A stretch of 64,000 bases of DNA, from the NCBI RefSeq assembly GCF_004359215.1, contig NC_090617.1, forward strand, positions 4,503,381-4,567,380. The letters run 5' to 3'. Both the position numbers and the translations under genes were made by a program. Below, in pieces: positions 30,137 to 40,354 of the stretch; the stretch's first letter is position 1; every line of letters starts with the position of its first letter. A model generated the notes under the pieces. It saw nothing but the letters and a program-made list of their open reading frames with translations. It made no database searches and was not told the DNA's origin. This stretch comes from Bremia lactucae (Eukaryota > Oomycota > Peronosporomycetes > Peronosporales > Peronosporaceae).

Positions 30137-30325
30137 CGGGTACCGGCAGATACCGGTAATGACGTCAGTTGATGACGTCAGAAGCTTCTAGAATATTTCA
30201 GAAGCGCTAATTGGCTAGAAGTAATGGTTGGCTTAGAGGTAACAAGCAATAGGTTTGCGAACTAAGTCCTTTAATATATTTACTTTGCATTTTGCCAACT
30301 AGTGCTCACTTGACCTTTTCATTAC
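30137..30325 (+). repeat. LTR C, 3' copy of C1
   Basis: It begins with GCGGGTACCGG and ends with GTGCTCACTTGACC. The true 5' tip may lie further left (near TGTTCTTAAGG at 30086) because the inverted copy keeps similarity there. The right end abuts the RT of the minus-strand copia C2. Confidence 0.65.
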
Positions 30326-31250
30326 TGCTAGCCAAAATTAAGTCATCGACGTAAAGCGCAACAAAGATCATATCTTGCCTACCACGCTTCATTTAGACGC
30401 AGTGGCCAGATTCGCATTTCTTGAACTCGAGCCCTAGCATAAAATCATCGAGGGGCTTCTTCCACATGCGAGGCGACTGCTTCAGCACGTACACTGACCG
30501 TTCTAGTTTGCACACATAGTCCGGATTGATTGCATCATTGAAGCCATCTGGCTGCGCCATGTTGATGTCCTCGTCGAGCTGGCCGTTGAGGTACGCTGTC
30601 TTTACGTCTATCCGATGGACAGTAAGTCCGTACTTGGCAGCCAAACTGAGCAGAATCCGAATAGATGTAAACTTGGCCACAGGCGCAAACGTTTCTTCGT
30701 AGTCAATGCCAAACTTCTGTGCAAAGCCTTTAGCCACTAGACGCGCCTTGTGTCGCTCCACTATACCGTCTTGATTTTCTTTGACGCGAAACACTTACCG
30801 ATTGCCTATTGGCTTGCGCCCTTTTGGTAGCGGCACAAGCGTCCATGTCTTGTTCTTTTGAAGCGATTCCATTTCCGAGTTGCATACTTCTTGCCACTTG
30901 GCTGCGTCGCTGGATTCCATCGCCGACTTGAACGTGGTCGGCATTTCTCCCACTGAATCCACAACGTACGCAGCCTCAAAATCGTGTGCCGTAGCAGACA
31001 TTTCTTTTACTGATTGGTATCTACTGTGTCGCTTAGACGTTGGAATTTCAGCTGCTTTTTCGAGCGATTGAGTCCTTTCGTGCCGCTTGGTGCCAGGCTC
31101 CATTTCTTCGCTCTGCTCACATTCTTCATTCTCTTGATCAGTTTCTTCGAGTTGTGGAGAGTCGTCATCGGCCAATTCATCAGCCTCTTGAACAACAATC
31201 GCGCTATTCTGGCGGACGCATCTCTCACTGTCAAACATGTCTTCCATAAA
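30326..31250 (-). pseudogene. copia C2 reverse transcriptase and linker, minus strand
   Basis: The linker frame (31247-30795) is intact: SERCVRQNSAIVVQEADELA, an acidic stretch, RTQSLEKAAEIPTSKRHSRY and ALVPLPKGRKPIGNR-like end. After a stop the RT frame (30794-30393) reads MFRVKENQDGIVERHKARLV, FGIDYEETFAPVAKFTSIRI, HRIDVKTAYLNGQLDEDINM. Past a stop it continues DMIFVALYVDDLILASS with YVDD codons at 30353-30342, and is cut at 30326. Confidence 0.8.
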
Positions 31251-32024
31251 TTTTGCATCAAACTCACTAGTACACGGCCATTCTCAATCTTTCTTCGAAA
31301 CGATATGCTTTTTCATGCTTCGAGTAGCCGAGAAATGGACAGCGTACCGTTCGAGAGTCAATCTTGCGACGTTTTTCCTTTGGAACTGTTACAAATGCAT
31401 GGCAGCCAAACACCTTTAGATTTGCCAGCGCTGGTTTCCTCCCGGTCCAAACCTGATATAGTGACTTTTCCATACAATACCTCGCGTTGGACAGCGGTAG
31501 CGAAGGAAGGTAGCGGTCATGAATGCTTCGCCCCAATACGATTTCGGCAGTCCAGCGAGCTCAAGCATACATCTTGCGCAATTCACGAGTGTACGATTCA
31601 TGCGTTCGCCCCCCCCCCCTATTCAGTTGCGAGCGTAGGGTAGCGTGAATTTTTGCTCAATACCACGACGCTTGCAGAACTTGGCCAATACGCTCGAAGT
31701 GTTTTCACCACCGTTGTCTCAACGAAGAGTTTTGACAACTCCGCCGGTCTAAGTCTCAGTGAACGCAACAAACTTGGCGAGCTTGTTTGAGACCTCCGAC
31801 TTGCTTCGTAACAAGAACACTGGTAAAGTGCGAGTACTCATCTGTAAATGTGACGAAGTACCACTTACCGCTAAAAGTCGCTGACTGCATAGGACCGCTC
31901 ACGTCACTCTGAATGACTTCTAGCAGCTTATTTGCGTGATGAGGCGACTTTTGCATGAAGCTCACTCGCGTTTATTTGCCAGGTGCGCAACCATCGCACA
32001 GCTCCCACTGTTTGACTTATGCTA
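31251..32024 (-). pseudogene. copia C2 pre-integrase and integrase, minus strand
   Basis: The zinc part reads WELCDGCAPG near 32005, then MSFMQKSPHHANKLLEVIQS and GPMQSATFSGKWYFVTFTDE with the first catalytic Asp region. The middle is decayed (KHFERIGQVLQASWY). The end (31536-31267) has KVFGCHAFVTVPKEKRRKID and CPFLGYSKHEKAYRF. The upstream side is fused to an LTR, with gag and protease absent. Confidence 0.7.
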
Positions 32025-32225
32025 AGGTCAAGTGAGCACTACTTGGCGAAATGCAAAGTGAATATATTAAGGTCCTTAGTTCGCAACCTATAGCTACCTC
32101 GAAGCCAATCATTGATTCTCCAATCATAGCTCATAGAACCTTCTAGAAACTACTGACGTCATCTACTAACGTCATCCCCATGACGTCACACTGTGACGTC
32201 ATTACCGGTATATAATGGTAATTAT
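32025..32225 (-). repeat. LTR C, inverted copy
   Basis: It is the reverse complement of LTR C at 30137-30325, with the GTGAGCAC end at 32030 and the TACCGG box at 32203. On its right lies the end of a copia RNase H on the minus strand, on its left the pre-integrase domain of C2; it therefore acts as 3' LTR for one fragment and 5' LTR for the other. Confidence 0.7.
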
Positions 32226-32404
32226 GGGTACTATCTTGATGTAGTCGAGTCGCTTCCTAGCTAACACTCTCACTCGACTCGACGATTAGGGAGACGCTTG
32301 AATACCAAGTTTGCTCCGAAGCACACAAAACTGCGTCGCTGGAATAGGCTTCGTCATGATATCAGCTAACTTGTCCAGAGTGGAGACATACTCCAATATC
32401 ACTC
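32226..32404 (-). pseudogene. copia RNase H C-terminal end, minus strand
   Basis: The minus strand reads ILEYVSTLDKLADIMTKPIP and ATQFCVLRSKL, the very end of a copia pol. The part immediately before it, up to KHIDT, lies on the plus strand at 32483-33068, as explained by an inversion. Confidence 0.75.
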
Positions 32405-32482
32405 TACAACACAGCGTCTAAATGACGCTTGTGCGACTCTATTGCTCAGCCCGTTCTCGGGCCCTACTATGCACGAATACAC
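32405..32482 (-). pseudogene. Gypsy D2 RT piece, inverted
   Basis: It is the reverse complement of D1 13445-13522 (FVHSRAEDGLSAIESHKRHL). The continuation of this RT lies at 33069 on the plus strand, about 26 bases of gypsy sequence being missing between them. Confidence 0.8.
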
Positions 32483-33068
32483 AGGATCCGGGACTCAAGC
32501 TGACAAAAAAAAGCTTATGTGCGAAGGAGGTTGCAAACACAACGAGTCCATGGCTGGGGTACCATATAGAAATGCTGTCGGCTACCTGATGTACTTTACG
32601 GTCGATACACGCCCCGATCTCGCTGCGGTAGTAGCAGTGATCAGCCAATTTGCTACAGTTTTATGTCCGACACACTAGCAAGCACTCACGAGAGTATTCA
32701 GGTATATACAAGGCACAAATTGCATGGTATCAAGTTTCAAGCATCAAGTGACAAGGGACTTCAAGGCTACACGGATGCAGACTGGGCTGGAGACACAGAG
32801 TCAAGAAGAAGCACCAGTGGCATTTTTGATGAGCGGCGGATGTATCAGCTGGAAAAGCAAGAAGCAGCGCACTGTGGCACTTCGTCTACGGAAGTCGAAC
32901 ACATGGCGTTGCCAGAAGTAGCACAAGAAGCGGTGTGGCTAAAGGCATTTCTGTGTGAGCTCGTTGAGATGTCGAGAAGCGATGCGGTCAAGATCTATGA
33001 GGACAACCAAGGCTCAATAGCATTGGCCGAGAATCCGACATTCTACAAACGCATCAAGCACATTGATA
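32483..33068 (+). pseudogene. copia RNase H, main part, inverted relative to its end
   Basis: GSGTQADKKKLMCEGGCKHN, VPYRNAVGYLMYFTVDTRPD, GYTDADWAGDTESRRSTSG, VAHCGTSSTEVEHMAL-like sequence and KIYEDNQGSIALAENPTFYK appear in order. It stops at KHIDT, where gypsy D2 begins. The missing tail is on the minus strand at 32404-32290. Confidence 0.8.
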
Positions 33069-33916
33069 CGTCAACTTGCAAAAGTGCGTCATAGGGGTCC
33101 CTGAGATACCTGTACTGGGCTGCATCGTTGGTACACATGGTGTACGAGCAGACCTAGACGAGTAAAATTGGTAAAGGAATGGCCGATCCCACGGCATGTG
33201 AAGGATTCGCGCCAATTCCTAGGGCTCGCTAATAACTTGCATAAGTATAGCAAGAAATATGCGGAGCAAACTAAACCATTATCTGATCTCCTTAAAAAGA
33301 TACAGAATGGGTTTGGTTAAAAGAACAAGAAGATGCGTTCACATCAGTATGGCAATATTTTGTAGAGGCACCGGTCTTGGCATTGCCAGACGCGGATAAG
33401 CCCTTTAGCGTCGTCTGCGATGCAAGTAATTTTGCAATCGGCAGCGCGCTCATGCAGAAGGATGACGACGGCGTTGACCGTGTCATCTCTTATCAGTCCC
33501 GGCTATTAAAAGCCGCGGAACTGAATTACCCTGTGCATGACAAAGAGCTACTTTCAATAAAGTATGCTCTTGTCAAGTTTCGTGTGCACCTATTGGGCAC
33601 CGAACCATTTGTGGTTTATACGGATCACGCATCACTGCGGACCGCAATAAACTCACCGCACCTCTCGCCTAGAATGGCAAGATGGCTCACATTCTTCTCT
33701 GAATTTAATTTCAAAGTTGAATATAAGCCGGGTAAGTCGAATGTCTTGGCTGACGCTTTATCGCGCAGACCAGACTTCGAGGTTAGACACCAGGAAAGTG
33801 TGTCTAGTGCGAAAGCACAATTTCAGCCGTCGACGTTGGCAGCCGTGAAGGCATACCACGTGACGAGCTCATTGGCCTCTGAGATAAAAGAGAGCTACAG
33901 TCAGGCCGACCATTGA
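33069..33916 (+). pseudogene. RT end and RNase H of gypsy D2
   Basis: The RT tail reads QKCVIGVPEIPVLGCIVGTH. The RNase H frame (33377-33916) is open for 179 codons: FSVVCDASNFAIGSALMQKD, YQSRLLKAAELNYPVHDKEL, FVVYTDHASLRTAINSPHLS and SNVLADALSRRPDFEV. It is better kept than in D1, where two short deletions and a changed CDESNF occur. It ends at the TGA shared with D1. Confidence 0.85.
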
Positions 33917-35400
33917 TGCCTGCTTTAGGATCGCTTCGGTGAACGAAAGGATTCCCTTCCGTCGCACCTGAAAGCTAAGCTCAATCGCTTTAGCTACAAC
34001 GATGGCCTATTATGGCATCAGCTGTCACATTGCGATCTCTCGAGAATCTATGTGTCTCATGACACAGATCTCAAGCTGATGATCCTTTACGAGCTCCATG
34101 ATGCGCCATCTAGTGGGCATCTGGGCCGTGAAAGACATTCTGACGAGTGTCAAAGGAATTTTGGTGGCCACAACTATATAGATGGGTGGCCAACTATATT
34201 CGCTCTTGCTAACATGGTCAGCGCATTAAGCCTGCACCGTCCAGCAGCGCGCCACTGATGCAGTTACCGATTCCAACCAACTGTTGGAAAACAGTAAGTC
34301 TGAACTTCATGTTTGGCATGCCGCCCGATCATAAGGGTCGGACAGTGCTAGTTGTCTTTGTAGACAGACTGAGCAAAATGGAAGATTTAGCACCATGTAA
34401 GACATCGATCACAGGCAAGGAGGCAGCTCTCTTGTTCCTGGATCATGTTTACCGACTACACGGGATCCCGAGTCCATAGTATCGGACCGGGATCCACGAT
34501 TTACGTCTGAAATTTGGCGACATGTGTTTGAGCTGCTAGGTAGCAAGCTCCACATGTCGACCGCAGATCATCCCCAGACCGATGGCCAAACAGAACGTAC
34601 CAATCGGGTCGTGGCGGATGTCTTACGCACTACAGCAACTTTCAAAGAGTGGAACAAGCAATTGCCCTTTGTGGAGTTCGCTATAAATAACAGTGTCCAC
34701 GCCAGTACGGGTGAGACACCATCGTATATTAACGGACAGCGCCATCCTCGGACGCCAGTCTCGTTTGTGCGCAGCCCGAGTCTTAGTGGGGGAGGGCCCC
34801 TCACTATGCTCGGTGCAAAAGAGGGACATAATTTCGTCATATATGACGATGCCCATGAGGGTATCATCTCAAAGACTGAAACTTGCCCAAGTGACCCTGC
34901 CAGCTTAGCAGTGGTCAATAAAACTACGCCTTATGACCGACCTATCGGCGGTATCGTAGGCGAGCTTGATGCTAAAAGCGTGAGCGAGACTCAACGCTTT
35001 GTGGATGAGCGATTAGCCATCACACGTTAAGTCCGTGACGCAATGGCAAGCGCACAGGACAAGCAAAAAGAGTATGCGGACCGAAATGGTCGCAAAAATA
35101 ATGAAAGCTTTAGAGTGGGTGAAAAGGTACTATTAAGTACTGCTACCCTACCTAAAAATGCAATTTCTGTACTATCCGGAAGAACTACGAATTTGTTGCC
35201 GCGTTCCATTGGGCCCTTTACGGTGGTACAGAGGTTGGAGACCTAAATTTAGGCACACCCTTCCCGCGTATATGAAGACGCACCCCGTATTTTACGTGGA
35301 ACGTCTGAAACGGTATGAAGACCCAAATGAGGTCAAATTCCCCATTTGGCTAAGGAGACCGATGGTAACGCCGACTGTGAGTCGAGCATCGTTCGGGTGA
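33917..35400 (+). pseudogene. Integrase of gypsy D2 (frameshifted)
   Basis: The zinc domain frame (34052-34258) has MILYELHDAPSSGHLGRERH and then loses the Cys pair by frameshift. The core frames hold SLNFMFGMPPDHKGRTVLVV (the first catalytic Asp is Asn) and HPQTDGQTERTNRVVADVLR with the Glu. The SDRDP motif is split by a one-base loss at 34465 (ESIVSDRDP in another frame). The C-terminal domain reads GPFTVVQRLE and HPVFYVERLKRYEDP. Inactive. Confidence 0.8.
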
Positions 35401-35902
35401 GGGGGAAGGAGAAGGCGAGAAACTATCGGAAAAATGCCTCCCACCAGCGAGAGACATCACGAGAGTAACGCGGATCCCTCAGCATTATCCGTCCAAAGTG
35501 GTCTTAGCGAGTCTTCAGGCGTTCATAACCCTGACAAGCCTTCGCTCGGACATCAACGAGATCCGAGGTTCAGTCGTGAGACTTAACTCTCGAGATCCGC
35601 AATACGTCGTTCAGCAGCGTTTAACGCATGCGACTAAATGGACGAATGTAACGCAGCCGCAGGAATTGCGCTTCGTATTGGTCGGGCGTTTCATTTGAAC
35701 GCAACACGACCGAGATCGGGAAAATACGCCCAAGCGATTTTCCCTGAGCCCTCAATGATTAAAAGACGCCATAATAATTATGTGCGTGTACAAAAGCGCG
35801 CTCTAGGAGCGACGCTCTTGGCCCGTTTAAACGAGGCCACTTAAATGGAGGGGGCATCAAAGATATGCCACCCGTCACATAGCCACGTTTGATACGACTG
35901 GC
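35401..35902 (+). other. Gypsy D2 post-integrase region
   Basis: The first half aligns with 15990-16110 of D1 (SRDPQYVVQQRL versus PRNPQCVVQQRL). From about 35640 no chromodomain is visible, unlike D1. Several stops; nothing else recognised. Confidence 0.5.
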
Positions 35903-36499
35903 TCAGGACACCGACTGAGCACGTTTACGTGTCGTCGGCGGAGCTTTAAGCTCCGAATCCTCTATGTCAGAACCATTAAAAATTTTGGTCTGAGCATAAG
36001 GCGTTGTGGTTTTACCCAACGGAGAATCGGCCGCGCCTTTATGGGCAGCGCTCTCATTACCTGTCGCTGCGCTATCCAGCGCAGACGACGAGATAGCATT
36101 TGTAAATGATGCTGTCTCCATGTTGTGAGCCATGAGATAAGTTTGGATGGGCAATAATGCGCCATCATCCTTTCTCATGTGCTCGTTGTCCGCATCACTA
36201 CTATGAGGTGACGGCAACGATGTCAACTCATTCTAGTCGACAATGAGCGACGGATCAACATCCTTACTGTTAAATTGGGATGGATCCTTTAGCCCTGACA
36301 ACGTGACAGCAGCAGTGGCTGTCGGCGTTTCGACTAAGGCATTAGACGCGGCCGGCAAATTAACGCGGCACGTGCGCTTAGTGTGAGGTTGAGTGGGCGT
36401 CTTCGCAGACGACCCACCAACGTGGCCCCTTTTAGGTGGCAATGTTGGCGCCGTGTATGGAAACACGTGCGTTAGAGTGATTGAGTGAAATAGCGGCAC
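35903..36499 (-). pseudogene. Antisense accessory ORF of gypsy D2
   Basis: Opposite to pol, between its end and the 3' LTR, two minus-strand frames join across a single stop (36234-36232): 88 codons from MPLFHSITLTHVFPYTAP and a following 107-codon part with SLPSPHSSDADNEHMRKDDG, FTNAISSSALDSAATGNESA and DIEDSELKAPPTTRKRAQSV. The composition (Ser, Thr, Pro, Ala, Asp) suggests a disordered protein with a basic end. There is no clear similarity to the A/B or E antisense proteins. The start lies 213 bp inside the LTR. Confidence 0.5.
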
Positions 36500-36712
36500 G
36501 TAAAGCTACTCGCAGCTTCTCGTTCCTCTTTGACAAATTTTAATGTAAATTCGCTCTTTAAGAAGGGTTTGTGTAAAGGCTAAAGTTGCCCTAATGTTAC
36601 ACAGTCCCCGTTAAGTACACTTGGTGTACTTCAGGGGATGGTCAATTACTAAATAATAGTAATTAGACCCAACACTCGGGTGTGGTGCACATTTGTGACC
36701 AACCCTTGTGTA
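36500..36712 (-). other. Leader between LTR D2 and the antisense ORF
   Basis: Non-coding. Contains the inverted repeat AAGTACACTTGGTGTACTT (36615-36633) and a GTTACACAG word. A copy of this region is found at 2775-2905. By position it would be the 5' leader of an antisense transcript. Confidence 0.45.
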
Positions 36713-37088
36713 TGTGATGCACATGGATGCGTTCACATTAGGAAGGATGACGCCAAGCATCTTCCATTATGACGGCTAGCGTCATCCGTTACGTGAGGTA
36801 TCTAGAAAGATACGCTCGCAATACATATAAAGTGTTATCTATAGAGATGACAATTTGATTGGTAAAATTGGTATTTTATTTAATACGATTTAATATTTAT
36901 CAGTCTGAAAACTTCCTCCTACTTGCTAAGTGCGCACGAGGAGCCGGATTTCCGCTCCCGTGAGGACGCTAACGCGCTCACGACAACAACCTCACTGCAC
37001 GCAAGAGAAGTAGGTTAAACCGCTTCCTCGCTGTGCTAGGGTGTGAGTCTAAGTAGAGCGTGGCCGCGATACGATGTTGCCGCCTACA
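36713..37088 (+). repeat. 3' LTR of gypsy D2 (complete LTR D)
   Basis: 376 bp from TGTGATGC to CCGCCTACA. It contains the GGATGACGC / GCGTCATCC hairpin (36753-36798). It is the only copy in the window with the 5' part in normal orientation. No matching target duplication remains because the left half of D2 is rearranged. Confidence 0.75.
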
Positions 37089-37489
37089 TAAGATGTGGTA
37101 TTGAGCGTTGATCTTACCCGTAATTATGCTGATATGGATAGACACAGCTGAATGCAACGTGATTGTATGGAAAGCCTACATTTTAAGAAGTTTAGAGCCA
37201 GGACATTGTACATTAATACATTTCACTTTCCATTTATTATCTTACTACTTAAGTAATTCATCAAATAACACCTTATACATCTTGGTCTTTAAGGTTATGT
37301 CTGCGATGAATTACTAAAGTGACAACATCGCTTCTTTGCTACTCGTGCGTGCTGCTAAATGCATTATCATGCATAAATGGCCCTCTGGCACTTAAATTCA
37401 CCTGCCGTCAATGTCAATCCAATAATATTGGCAAAGTGCAATTAATAAAGCTTAAGCAAATTTCTACAGCTAAATTGTTCAGCGGCAAT
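37089..37489. other. AT-rich stretch, no gene seen
   Basis: Short frames only (up to 69 codons), no known motif. It is the flank of a solo LTR and may be true host intergenic DNA. Confidence 0.5.
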
Positions 37490-37980
37490 GCCGCAGTAAT
37501 GGGGCACACATCGATTTGAGAATCGTTGTTATGGTACATTCACTTCATGGGTAAAATACCCTTTATCATATTCTAAAATAGTAAGTTACTTATATCGCAT
37601 TTATAATGGGTTAAAATGTGTCGCCGCTAAAAATAAATCTGGCGACCGAAATCTTTTTTTTAATTAGCTAGGGTAAGGTTTTAATTAATATAATTAAATG
37701 GAGTTCAGTTCCCCTTTTCATCTTAAAGCGTTCAGTGCCTTCCTAAGGCTTGCGCGTTGATCTATAAGAGATAAAGCCAATCTAAGGTATAAACTCTTGG
37801 GCACTAGTTGCCACTTGGTTATACGAACCTCTAAATTTCTTGAACTGAAATGAATTCAGCGTTTATAGCATGTACGACTCCCTGAGCTCTTAAACCAATT
37901 AGTTGTGTGGAACTAAGGGATTCTCTGAGTCTAAAAGTCTTCCTCTGACTTAAGAAGCGAGGTGGCTCCGCTACAGCCGC
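37490..37980 (+). mobile_element. Solo LTR of family E with 5-bp target duplication
   Basis: The LTR (37495-37975) starts AGTAATGGGG, one base off the family tip TGTAATGGGG plus a changed first T, and ends GGCTCCGCTACA. It is flanked by GCCGC on both sides (37490-37494 and 37976-37980). Such solo LTRs arise by recombination between the two LTRs of a full insertion. Confidence 0.85.
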
Positions 37981-38302
37981 TGTTTTGGCTTATTTGAATC
38001 TATTCGCTTAGATTAATATTCGCCATGCAGCGTCACTAGCGACAAAGCTTCGGCAGCAGAGACAATGAGATGAGCGTATTACGCCATGTTGAGGATTTGG
38101 TACCTCAAAATACTCACCATTGTGCCTAGATAAAGCTTTTAACAATGAAAATATGAGAATTTAAATTCTGAATGCCCTGTAGCCTCAACAAGTTTCCAGT
38201 GGGTACAGCTCATAGATGACTCGAAGTTGCAGAGCTTGCTAAGTATATGCTCAATTCCAAAATTGTTTTTCTGCATGGAGCAACGATTACGTTACGAGCA
38301 TT
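37981..38302. other. No gene seen
   Basis: AT-rich sequence between the solo LTR and element E1, without recognisable coding or repeat content. Confidence 0.5.
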
Positions 38303-38307
38303 TGACT

Positions 38308-38766
38308 TGTAGCGGAGCTACCTCGCTCCTAAAGTCAGAGGAAGACTTTCAGACTCAGAGAGTCACTTAGTTCTATTGAACTAATAGGTTTAACAACACA
38401 GGGAGTCGTACAAGCTAGCAAATCTTAAGAAATCCTAGTTCAAGGGATTCAGCGGTTCGTAAAACCAAGTGGCAACTAGAGCCCAAGAGGATATACCTTA
38501 GAAAGGCTTCTATTCCTTACAGATCAATGCGCAATCTTTAGGAAGGCACTTAACGCTTAAAGATCAAAAGAGGAACTGAACTTTATTTAATTATTTATAT
38601 CTAAAAAATTTAATCTAGCTAATTAAAGTAAATTTTGGCCGCATTTATTACCCATAACAAACGGGATGAAAGTAACTAACTATTTTAAATTAGATAAAAG
38701 GGTATTTTACACATAATGAAAATGTACCACAACAACGGTTCTACAACCGATGTGTGCACGATTAAA
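38308..38766 (-). repeat. 3' LTR of E1
   Basis: Begins TGTAGCGGAG on the given strand and ends near GCACGATTAAA, a decayed form of GCCCCATTACA. Close match to 43979-44425. Confidence 0.85.
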
Positions 38767-38877
38767 CCCTAACCTATCAGACTGTTGACACCGAGTGACA
38801 ACATTCGCTTCATTTCCTCTTTGAGGTTGGAATCTGAACAGCAAACCGTTCAGTTGTGTTTAATATTCCTTTGTCTA

Positions 38878-40188
38878 ATGACAATCAAGCGTGAGTCACA
38901 GACTCTTAGCACCTTCCTCGACGATGAGGGAATGGTGAACTTTGGAAATCACTCTCAATCAGAGGAGGAGAAACAAGAGTGTCGTTCGCTCACGCCTTTT
39001 CCTCCGGATGAACGTCAACGGGCCCTAATCCGTTCCCAGAACGTGGTGCCGCTGATGTCTTAACTGCATTGAGCAGGACACGGGACCCTGAATCCATCAT
39101 TATTACGAATCCGCTCGATGAAGAGCAAGAGCAGATAATCCTGATAATGGATAGAGCTCGTCGTCGAGCTGCTAAGATTACGAAAGCTAAAGCTAATAGT
39201 GAATATAGTATCACTCTGTTTAATGCGGACGAGCGTCTCAAAGAGATAGCGAATCACAGCTTTGGCACCTGGATCTCCGGTGAACAGGCGAGGACGCCGG
39301 AAAAGATCGCTGCTCGCAATGCTCTTCATGGGCGATTCCTTACGCCAAAGGTAATGACGGGAAGTCAATATCTGACGCGTCATCAAGCCCGTGGGACTTC
39401 GGTGACCTCCATGAGGGAAATTTCGATCGTTTTGTTTCCAAACGAAACAAGGAGTGAAAACGAAATCTCATTTGAGAACTGGGTCCACCGGGCCCGCCGC
39501 CTTCGTAATATTTAAAATATATGTGAGTCTGCGGATAGGGCTGATGTTCGTTTGGGACGGAAGTTTTGCTTCAAAATCGCTAAGCTTAAGGTTAAAGGCC
39601 AGTAACGTTCGGCATTTATGCCACAAAACGAAGAAAGGCTCTGCCGATATTTTAGTTCTTCGGTTGACCGTACAACCATGGATCGAAGCCGCACTGATGC
39701 TATAGACCCACTTAACTCCACATTTAGTGGTGGGAAGCGTCGTTTGACGCGAGTTGACCCTGAGCTTGGCACTCAAAAACGTCAACGGCGTACGGGCAAT
39801 CTTGCCGAAGAATACCTCCGAACTACCAAGAGTTTTCAGAAGAGAGGTACCCTAGCCACTTCACAAGATACTGGTATTGACCCTCACGACGACATCACTT
39901 TAAAAGTTTCTCCACATGAAAGTGAAGGTTTTCTCGCGCATCAAGCAGCGCGGGAGGGGGCCGAAATTTCGGCGAAAGCATTTGATGCTCTACGGCACGA
40001 GGTGCAACTTCTTCGTGACGTCCTTGCAAGGGTTGAGAGCTTTTTTTGAGGCAATTCGAAACCGTCTTTCGACGTTGGAGCGTCAGCAGCCTCGTTTAAA
40101 GGGCCAGCTGGACATCCCGGTGAGGATGCAGCAATCTGCGGCACGACCGCCTTCAAGGCCACGTGGGAAGTGTCCAAATTTGACTTAA
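38878..40188 (+). pseudogene. Antisense accessory ORF of gypsy E1
   Basis: The frame opens with MTIKRESQTLSTFLDDEGMV and an acidic stretch. A one-base loss near 39027 shifts it; the next frame (39069-39515) has SRTRDPESIIITNPLDEEQE, DRARRRAAKITKAKANSEYS and NETRSENEISFENWVHRARR. After further shifts 39618-40049 gives SGGKRRLTRVDPELGTQKRQ and a helix EISAKAFDALRHEVQLLRDV. A run of seven T at 40043-40049 shifts it once more; with it read through, IRNRLSTLERQQPRLKGQ continues to a stop at 40186-40188. The end meets the end of pol head-on. E2 (10561-11611) preserves the same protein. Function unknown. Confidence 0.6.
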
Positions 40189-40354
40189 GCAAGCCAACGT
40201 AAAACACTGGGTGTGTACGCAGCTTGCTGGGAAGGTTTGGCGTATGAGCTAGGCTCTTCTTGGCTATGACCGTAAATGGTCCAATAAAGCGCGGGCGCAA
40301 TTTGGTCTTGAAGACCGCGGCAACCAAGTTCACAGATAGATTTTTAGCGTTTAG
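39990..40354 (-). pseudogene. Integrase C-terminal domain of E1
   Basis: LRPRFIGPFTVIAKKSLAHT then LPSKLRTHPVFYVGLLKSNL is the usual C-terminal domain, in an open frame of 130 codons. Its meaningful part ends near 40170, just where the antisense ORF ends; the remaining codons are probably the shadow of that gene. Confidence 0.7.

Larger units (their letters stand above)
26816..30325 (+). mobile_element. Ty1/copia element C1, plus strand
   Basis: A partial LTR, gag end with zinc knuckle, protease, integrase with internal deletion, RT, RNase H and a 3' LTR, in copia order (integrase before RT). Most of gag is missing; the LTR runs straight into the gag C-terminus at about 26985. Confidence 0.75.
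33069..37088 (+). mobile_element. Ty3/gypsy element D2, plus strand
   Basis: It starts mid-RT at an inversion breakpoint and runs through RNase H, integrase, C-terminal region, an opposing antisense ORF and a full LTR. From 33069 to about 35280 it is nearly identical to D1 13549-15720. Confidence 0.8.

Noticed and set aside
37089..38302. Possible host gene between D2 and E1
   Set aside because: Only short frames, AT-rich, no motif; the central part is a solo LTR.
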